From positions 1-64,000 of the forward strand of contig NZ_JAGPYK010000034.1 in assembly GCF_018070045.1 (NCBI RefSeq): DNA of 64,000 bases, read 5' to 3'. Source of the stretch: Micromonospora sp. U21 (lineage in GTDB: Bacteria; Actinomycetota; Actinomycetes; Mycobacteriales; Micromonosporaceae). The notes beneath the pieces were generated by a model. That model did no database searches and was not told the origin of the DNA. It was given only the letters and a program-made list of their open reading frames with translations. Of this stretch, positions 59,757-64,000 are shown piece after piece. Position 1 is the first letter of the stretch, and each line of letters begins with the position of its first letter. A program made the translations under genes and the position numbers.

Positions 59757-60638
59757 TCAGGATCGCTTCCGGAACGGGGCAAGGACGGCACGGATCTGGT
59801 CACCTGCGCCCCAGTCGTCGTCGAACTGGGCCAGCACGGCGAGGTGTTGCCGCAGCTGGACAATCGGCATGCGGGCCCGCCAGTCGCCGTCAAGCGAGGT
59901 CAGGTCCGCATAGACCTCGAACATCCGTCGCGCCTCAGGCGGGGGCGAGGTGGACCACACATGAGCGAGGTCGACCTCGGCCCACATGTACGACACGGCC
60001 GGGTCGATCAGCGCGGGCTGTCCGTCCGGAGTGGCCATGATGTTCTGTACCCACAGGTCGCCGTGCGTCAGGCACGCCGGTCGGTCCGGCAGCAGGTCGG
60101 GCAGCCGGTGACACAACCGCTCCAGCGCCGCCCGGTCCCCGGCGTCCAGTGCCGCCTCGACGCGAGGCTGCCCGAGCGACCGAAGCAGCCGGTGCTGTGC
60201 GAAGAACGCAAAGCCATCGTCATTCCACGTATTGATCTGGCGGCGACGGCCCAGCCAGTTGTCGTGGTGCCATCCGAAGCGAGGATTGGTCGTGCTCATG
60301 TGCATGCGGGCGAGCACGTGTGCGAACTGCTCCCAGAAGATCTCGCTGTGCGGCCTCGGCCGCAGCACCGACAACACAAGCAGTTCCCGGTCCGCCAGGA
60401 TCACCTCGGGTGTCGCCACGCCGCCGAGCTCACGTAGGGCGGCCAGCCCCTCGGCCTCCGCGACGAAGACGTCGTCGGCCAGGGCTTCGGCGAACGCCTT
60501 GACGAACACCGACGGTACGTCCCGGCGAGTGGCGATGCCCGCGAGCGCCGCGACCCCACCCGTCACCGGCTCCACTGTGACGACCTCGCGCATCCCGGCC
60601 CGGAGCAGGCGCTCCAGCAGGACCGTCGCCGAGCGCAT
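59757..60638 (-). CDS. Fructosamine kinase/aminoglycoside-phosphotransferase-like protein
   Basis: A 293-aa protein from ATG 60638 with GAGGAG upstream; the open frame further up is not needed. It has the protein-kinase-like fold: FVKAFAEALADDVFVAEAEGLAALRELGGVATPEVI (ATP lysine region and fructosamine-kinase helix), the catalytic loop LTHGDLWVQNIM with Asp and Asn, and ALIDPAVSYMWAEVDLAHV (metal-binding Asp). FGWHHDNWLG is typical for fructosamine kinases, which phosphorylate glycated amines for deglycation. Substrate not proven. Confidence 0.85.
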   Translation of the reverse strand: MRSATVLLERLLRAGMREVVTVEPVTGGVAALAGIATRRDVPSVFVKAFAEALADDVFVAEAEGLAALRELGGVATPEVILADRELLVLSVLRPRPHSEIFWEQFAHVLARMHMSTTNPRFGWHHDNWLGRRRQINTWNDDGFAFFAQHRLLRSLGQPRVEAALDAGDRAALERLCHRLPDLLPDRPACLTHGDLWVQNIMATPDGQPALIDPAVSYMWAEVDLAHVWSTSPPPEARRMFEVYADLTSLDGDWRARMPIVQLRQHLAVLAQFDDDWGAGDQIRAVLAPFRKRS

Positions 60639-60777
60639 CAGGACGGACTCCTCATGTGCGGGGTGCTCGTTCGCGCAATTCTCTGCCGGAGATGACCGCC
60701 TCCGAAGGGGCCGACATCCTTCCAGCGAGAGACACATCCTCACAGGTCAGGAGTCAACCGAACCGGGGCAGCCCCAG

Positions 60778-61107
60778 TCACCGGTACCGGCCGTCGTAGC
60801 GGACTCCGCTCCGGGTATCCGTGAAGCTGATGCCCACCCGCACTCCGTCCTCGACGATCCACCGAACCGTGTACGTCGCCCGGTATGTCGGCGGCCAGAA
60901 TGAAGCGAAGGTCCCGTCACCCGTCACCGACCACTCGCCAGCTGACGGTGTGCCCCTGTCGACGTAGGTCGTTCGACCCTCCGCCGTGAACGTTTGAGTT
61001 GCGCCGTCCTGGAACACAAACTGCGCAGCGGTCAGGGCGGCGGTCATGTCCACCGCATCGACCGGCTGGCCATCGACAACGTTTCCACCGGAGGGAACAG
61101 GGTTCAT
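60778..61107 (-). CDS. Small protein of unknown function
   Basis: A 109-aa protein with AGGAGAG before ATG 61107. The pattern AQFVFQDGATQTFTAEGRTTYVDRGTPSAGEWSVTGDGTFASFWPPTYRATYTVRWIVEDG suggests an antiparallel beta protein binding a small ligand. No family is recognised. It is transcribed divergently from the molybdo-oxidoreductase operon, from which it is separated by a 430-bp gap with operator-like dyads. Confidence 0.75.
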   Translation of the reverse strand: MNPVPSGGNVVDGQPVDAVDMTAALTAAQFVFQDGATQTFTAEGRTTYVDRGTPSAGEWSVTGDGTFASFWPPTYRATYTVRWIVEDGVRVGISFTDTRSGVRYDGRYR

Positions 61108-61202
61108 CGAACTCTCCTGACATCGGGCAAGACACCGACCGCCGCCGTCTCGCAGCGGCTACGACATGTGGAACGACCAACTCGGAACAATATCTAGCCG
61201 CA

Positions 61203-61231
61203 CCTTATGGGACGCTATGGTCCACTATACT
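61203..61231 (+). promoter_or_regulatory. Promoter with embedded dyad, module 1 upstream of the Mo-oxidoreductase operon
   Basis: A consensus-like -10 (TATACT, 61226-61231) is preceded by GGGAC-GCTATG-GTCCA (61209-61224), which fills the -35/-10 spacer. The block GGACGC-T/G-ATGGTCCA recurs 145 bp downstream in module 2. A repressor bound here would block polymerase. The regulator is not identifiable. Confidence 0.5.
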
Positions 61232-61539
61232 CCCGCTGCGGAGGCGTCCGCCAAATGGGGACGCACCACCGTGACCGTCAGGCGCTGCTGCTACTCCAAC
61301 CCGCCGGTGGCCAGCGCAGGGATTTGCCGGCCGGTGTCACGCCAGACTATTCTGGACGCGATGGTCCAGTCGAATTATCCTGTCGTGTGGGTGACTCCGT
61401 CCCCACCGGGGGGAATCTCATCACCGGGGCACTCGCTGACGATGACGTCGTGGGCGGGTACCACATCGACGTACACCGGCCGGGTGGACGCACGGGTGGC
61501 GGCGGGATCGCCGCCGCCCGGGCACGTGGGGAGGGGCGC
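61232..61539. other. Long leader upstream of the Mo-oxidoreductase gene
   Basis: No supported gene. Open frames here are mostly extensions of the oxidoreductase frame with unlikely composition. The region holds dyad module 2 and the ribosome site GGGGAGGGG just before ATG 61540. Confidence 0.45.
61352..61369. promoter_or_regulatory. Perfect dyad, module 2 upstream of the Mo-oxidoreductase operon
   Basis: CTGGAC-GCGATG-GTCCAG is a perfect 6-bp inverted repeat with 6-base spacer, followed 4 bases later by AATTAT, a possible -10. It shares GGACGCxATGGTCCA with module 1, and its TGGAC-N6-GTCCA core equals the core of the TetR-side dyad at 3409-3424. It lies 171 bp before the first gene. Confidence 0.5.
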
Positions 61540-62136
61540 ATGGCATTGATCACACGCGGCTTCGGGGGCCGCAGACGCGACGACACCGACCTCCCGCCCG
61601 GCCAGTACCGCACGGACGACTTCCCGGTGCTGTCGGCGGGACCGACACCGCGCATCGGCCTCGACGCGTGGGAACTCGCCGTCGTCACCGAGACCGGCGA
61701 GCGGAGCACGTGGTCATGGGCGCAGTTCACCGCCCTTCCCGCCGACGAACCGACCGTGGACATCCATTGCGTCACGCACTGGTCGAAGTTCGGCACGCGC
61801 TGGCGAGGCGTGTCGGTGGACACGTTGCTGGCCGACGTCGAGACGGCCGCCGAGTACGTCGTCGCGCACTGCTACGGCGGCTACACCACGAACATCCCGC
61901 TCGAGGACCTCACCGACGGCCAGGCCTGGGTGGCGTACGAGTTCGACGGCGAACCGCTGGCGCCGGTGCACGGCGGGCCCGCTCGTCTGCTCATTCCTCA
62001 CCTGTACTTCTGGAAGAGCGCGAAATGGCTGCGCGCACTGGAACTGCGTCTCGACGACGAGCCCGGATTCTGGGAGACGGCCGGCTACCACAACTACGGG
62101 GACCCATGGCGCGAGCAGCGATACCAGGCAGACTGA
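61540..62136 (+). CDS. Sulfite-oxidase/YedY-like molybdopterin-dependent oxidoreductase
   Basis: A 198-aa protein from ATG 61540, selected by GGGGAGGGG and by the start of family similarity. It is a minimal Oxidored_molyb domain without the dimerisation domain of sulfite oxidase. Cys77 (VDIHCVTHWS) is the expected molybdenum ligand, followed by KFGTRWRGVSVDTLL, HCYGGYTTNIPLEDL and WLRALEL. No Tat signal, so it should be cytoplasmic. It is coupled with a flavin reductase (31-bp overlap) and a DUF6510 protein, a recurring actinobacterial trio in which the reductase probably delivers electrons. Confidence 0.9.
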   Translation: MALITRGFGGRRRDDTDLPPGQYRTDDFPVLSAGPTPRIGLDAWELAVVTETGERSTWSWAQFTALPADEPTVDIHCVTHWSKFGTRWRGVSVDTLLADVETAAEYVVAHCYGGYTTNIPLEDLTDGQAWVAYEFDGEPLAPVHGGPARLLIPHLYFWKSAKWLRALELRLDDEPGFWETAGYHNYGDPWREQRYQAD

Positions 62137-62846
62137 CCTGGCAGCCGGCGACCGTCGCCACCACCCGCGCGGAGACCGCGACAGCGCGGACCCTGGTCCT
62201 GAACGTCGACGGCTGGACAGGTCACCTGCCGGGCCAGCACATCGACCTCCGGCTGACGGCTCCCGACGGCTACACGGCATACCGCAGCTACTCGATCTCA
62301 TCCGCCCCAGGGCTCGACCGCCTCGAGGTGACCGTCCAGACGGTGCCCGACGGTGAGGTCTCGCCGTACCTCGTCGACGTTGCAGAGCCGGGTGACCAAT
62401 TCGAGATCCGTGGGCCGCTCGGCGGCTGGTTCGTACGCCGACCCGCCGATCCGCGCCCGGCGTTGCTGATCGGTGGCGGGTCCGGCGTGGCGCCCCTGAT
62501 GTCGATGGCGCGTGCGGCGAAGACTCCCACCAGGCTGCTTTACTCGACCCGATCCCCGTCCGACGCGCTGTTCTCTGCGGATCTTGCAACTGCAGGAGCC
62601 GCTGGCGATGATCGCGTCACCGTCACACACGTCTATACCAGGGTCGGGCCCCCCGGCTGGCCGGTCCCACCCGGACGACTGGACGCGGACGCCCTGGCCC
62701 GCGTCGCCTGGCCCCGCGAGGCCGACGCTGTGGCGTTCGTCTGCGGGCCGACCGGGTTCGTCGAGACCGTGGCCGACCTCCTCGTCGACATCGGCCACGA
62801 CCCCGCGAACATCCGCACCGAACGCTTCGGACCCACCGGAGGATGA
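62106..62846 (+). CDS. Ferredoxin-NADP-reductase-type flavin reductase
   Basis: A 246-aa protein, ATG 62106 inside the end of the previous gene. It has the FAD domain (AYRSYSISSAPG, the RxYSxxS motif; GHLPGQHIDLRL) and the NAD(P) domain (LIGGGSGVAPLMSMAR; VCGPTGFVETVADLL). No 2Fe-2S domain is attached. It likely feeds electrons from NAD(P)H to the adjacent molybdenum enzyme. The short C-terminus ends RTERFGPTGG, and GGAGG within its last codons serves the next gene. Confidence 0.9.
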   Translation: MARAAIPGRLTWQPATVATTRAETATARTLVLNVDGWTGHLPGQHIDLRLTAPDGYTAYRSYSISSAPGLDRLEVTVQTVPDGEVSPYLVDVAEPGDQFEIRGPLGGWFVRRPADPRPALLIGGGSGVAPLMSMARAAKTPTRLLYSTRSPSDALFSADLATAGAAGDDRVTVTHVYTRVGPPGWPVPPGRLDADALARVAWPREADAVAFVCGPTGFVETVADLLVDIGHDPANIRTERFGPTGG

Positions 62847-62848
62847 CC

Positions 62849-63142
62849 ATGTCGAGCACCAACGTCACAGCAGACGACGCACCCTGGGTGGACGGTAACG
62901 CCCTCGCCGGACCACTCGGCGAGATCATCGGAACCGACCCCACCGTTGCCGAGCTCACCTGCGCCGGCTGCCGCACGACCCGCCCGCTGGCCGCGATGCG
63001 CGTGTTCGACCGAGCACCCGGCCTCGTCGCCCGATGCCCCGACTGCGAGGACGTCGTCATGCGCGTGGTACGCACAACCGGCCGGGTCCTGGTCGACCTG
63101 CGCGGATCGCTCGTCGTCAGCCTCCCGGTACCGACTGCCTGA
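62849..63142 (+). CDS. DUF6510 zinc-ribbon-like protein
   Basis: A 97-aa protein; ATG 62849 is 6 bases after GGAGG, better placed than the ATG at 62843. Two CxxC pairs (LTCAGCRTT and ARCPDCEDV) form a probable zinc ribbon. WVDGNALAGPLGEIIGTDPTVAELTCAGC is the DUF6510 pattern. It is regularly found with Mo-oxidoreductase and flavin reductase genes, so it may be an assembly or electron-transfer accessory factor (inference from context). Confidence 0.85.
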   Translation: MSSTNVTADDAPWVDGNALAGPLGEIIGTDPTVAELTCAGCRTTRPLAAMRVFDRAPGLVARCPDCEDVVMRVVRTTGRVLVDLRGSLVVSLPVPTA

Positions 63143-63296
63143 ACGCCAAGAATCCGGTCAGCCGCGGCGAACCCGCATGATGCCAACGTCTCCGACGCCG
63201 GTTACGCAAAGTCCGAGGCGCGATAGTCCTGCCACTTCACCCGACCTGACGGGGCACTACCAGGTCGCTGACCAGACGCGAGACTCAGGAGACAAC

Positions 63297-63707
63297 ATGG
63301 CGGGCAACGCCGAGAATATGATCACGTTGACCAGCGCCGAGCATGATGTGGGTGACTCGAACCTGCCCGGAGCCACCACGCCCGACGCACAAGACCTCGT
63401 CATCACCAACAACAGCGCGCTGGGCATCTACGAGGCCACGATAGGGGGCCGGACAGCCGCTGGGCTCGTCTACAGCAAGGTCGGGAGCCGCGTCGTACTG
63501 CTGGCGACATCCGTGCTCCCCGAGTTCCGAGGACAGGGGATAGCCGCCAAACTCATCGGCGGCGTCCTCGACGAACTGCGCACGCAAGGAAAGACCGCCA
63601 CCATCACATGCCCGTTCGCGACAGCATTCGTCAATGCTCACCCGGACTACGCCGACGTTCTAGACCCCGCATTCCCCCGGTCGCCCACAACCGGACACGG
63701 GCATTGA
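63297..63707 (+). CDS. GNAT-like acetyltransferase of the YjdJ/Gtn type
   Basis: A 136-aa protein with GGAG before ATG 63297. ITNNSALGIYEATIGGRTAAGLVYSKVGSRVVLLATSVLPEFRGQGIAAKLIGGVLDELRTQGKTATITCPFATAFVNAHPDYADVLDP is the short NAT domain (YidJ/NATD1-like), with RGQGIAAKL as the acetyl-CoA loop. Target unknown; cytoplasmic. Probably transcribed with or just after the molybdo cassette. Confidence 0.88.
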   Translation: MAGNAENMITLTSAEHDVGDSNLPGATTPDAQDLVITNNSALGIYEATIGGRTAAGLVYSKVGSRVVLLATSVLPEFRGQGIAAKLIGGVLDELRTQGKTATITCPFATAFVNAHPDYADVLDPAFPRSPTTGHGH

Positions 63708-63720
63708 ACACACGTCGTCG

Positions 63721-63754
63721 CGCCTGAACGCCGACCGCTGAGAAGGCTCAGGCG
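63721..63754. terminator. Possible shared terminator of convergent genes
   Basis: A 7-bp inverted repeat (CGCCTGA at 63721-63727, TCAGGCG at 63748-63754) with a 20-base loop lies in the 77-bp gap between the acetyltransferase stop and the convergent gene at 63785. Modest stability. Confidence 0.4.
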
Positions 63755-63784
63755 TCCCCAACGGCCAGGTACATCGCATGAAGA

Positions 63785-64000
63785 CTAGTGTTCGCCGGCG
63801 ACGAGGGGCGCGATCCAGGCCTGACGTGGCCGCTCTCGATCGTCACCCATGACCGCAAAGTCGCCAGTCGGGACGCGGCAACGCATTCGTGCACCGTAAC
63901 GCTCGCACCGATCTAGCGTGACAACGTCGTCGGGAGCGGCCCGCACCACCTTCGACCCACCAACCGGACTGTCTCGGTCTCGCCGTACACGATCGGGTAG
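63785..64000 (-). CDS. C-terminal 71 residues of a gene running off the window
   Basis: The frame entering at 64000 is open to TAG 63785-63787 and reads VGGSKVVRAAPDDVVTLDRCERYGARMRCRVPTGDFAVMGDDRERPRQAWIAPLVAGEH. The VPTGDFAVMGDDR stretch recalls the C-terminal box of S26 signal peptidases (VPxGxxFVMGDNR), but the catalytic Ser/Lys part would lie outside the window, so this is only a suggestion. Confidence 0.5.
   Translation of the reverse strand, partial: LPDRVRRDRDSPVGGSKVVRAAPDDVVTLDRCERYGARMRCRVPTGDFAVMGDDRERPRQAWIAPLVAGEH

Noticed and set aside
63785..64000. Naming the right-edge gene a signal peptidase I
   Set aside because: Only the VPxGxxxVMGDxR-like stretch is visible; the catalytic Ser and Lys would lie outside the window.
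1..64000. CRISPR arrays, tRNA or rRNA genes
   Set aside because: No regularly spaced short repeats, no cloverleaf with a CCA-type end and no rRNA-like conserved stretch were noticed by eye.

Overview
The window is high-GC actinobacterial DNA. Nearly every gene uses GC-rich third positions, GTG and TTG starts are common, and several gene families are actinomycete types: a large LuxR (LAL) regulator, a DUF6510 cassette, PRC-barrel and BON proteins, and a FUSC-type protein. A member of the Micromonosporaceae or a close relative is the best guess, but no rRNA or marker gene is present to prove it. I see no tRNA, rRNA or CRISPR array.

Layout. 1-2.7 kb holds transposase fragments, one small membrane-anchored protein and a broken propeller-type secreted protein. 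2.7-6.3 kb is a redox cassette (TetR regulator, AhpD-like peroxidase, NfsB-type nitroreductase, YjbR protein, peroxiredoxin) interrupted and bordered by IS fragments up to 7.1 kb. 7.2-28.3 kb is the centrepiece: two divergent, tightly coupled operons that meet at an IclR regulator (16.98 kb) and a 204-bp promoter region. The leftward operon encodes IclR, a CitE-like lyase, a cyclase-family hydrolase, two MmgE/PrpD proteins, a DUF3891 protein, a flavin split-barrel protein, an EthD-like protein, an unknown helical protein, a luciferase-like oxidoreductase and another MmgE/PrpD protein. The rightward operon encodes a five-gene LIV-type ABC importer, a fourth MmgE/PrpD protein, a hydantoin/Asp-Glu racemase-like protein, a fumarate-reductase-like flavoprotein, a hydantoinase-like amidohydrolase, a CaiB-type CoA-transferase and the broken end of a tannase/feruloyl esterase. 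Three TTCCG/CGGAA palindromes mark the likely IclR regulon. I read this as an import-and-degradation pathway for an undetermined small polycarboxylate or cyclic imide, possibly released from an ester, and it is the best candidate for an undescribed system.

28.4-36.5 kb is a patchy accessory stretch: an unknown 464-aa protein divergent from an alpha/beta hydrolase, a FUSC-type transporter broken by deletion and frameshift, a gutted PP2C phosphatase, a DUF1330 protein and an intact acyl-CoA oxidase. 36.6-39.7 kb is a complete glycine betaine/proline importer (proVWX) ending in a strong hairpin. 39.9-41.3 kb has PRC-barrel, BON and SnoaL-like proteins. 41.9-51.4 kb pairs a 984-aa LAL regulator with a 2062-aa secreted subtilisin-like protease that carries two copies of a C-terminal adhesive module.

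51.5-55.5 kb is again mobile-element debris (IS5, serine recombinase, XRE-type regulator) around small genes. 55.6-58.0 kb is a cyclase plus ThDP-enzyme pair. 58.2-59.4 kb is a PadR/GyrI-like pair with a perfect palindrome at its start. 59.8-64 kb holds a fructosamine-kinase-like protein, a small unknown protein, a molybdopterin oxidoreductase/flavin reductase/DUF6510 cassette with tandem operator-like sites upstream, an acetyltransferase, and a gene that runs off the right edge.
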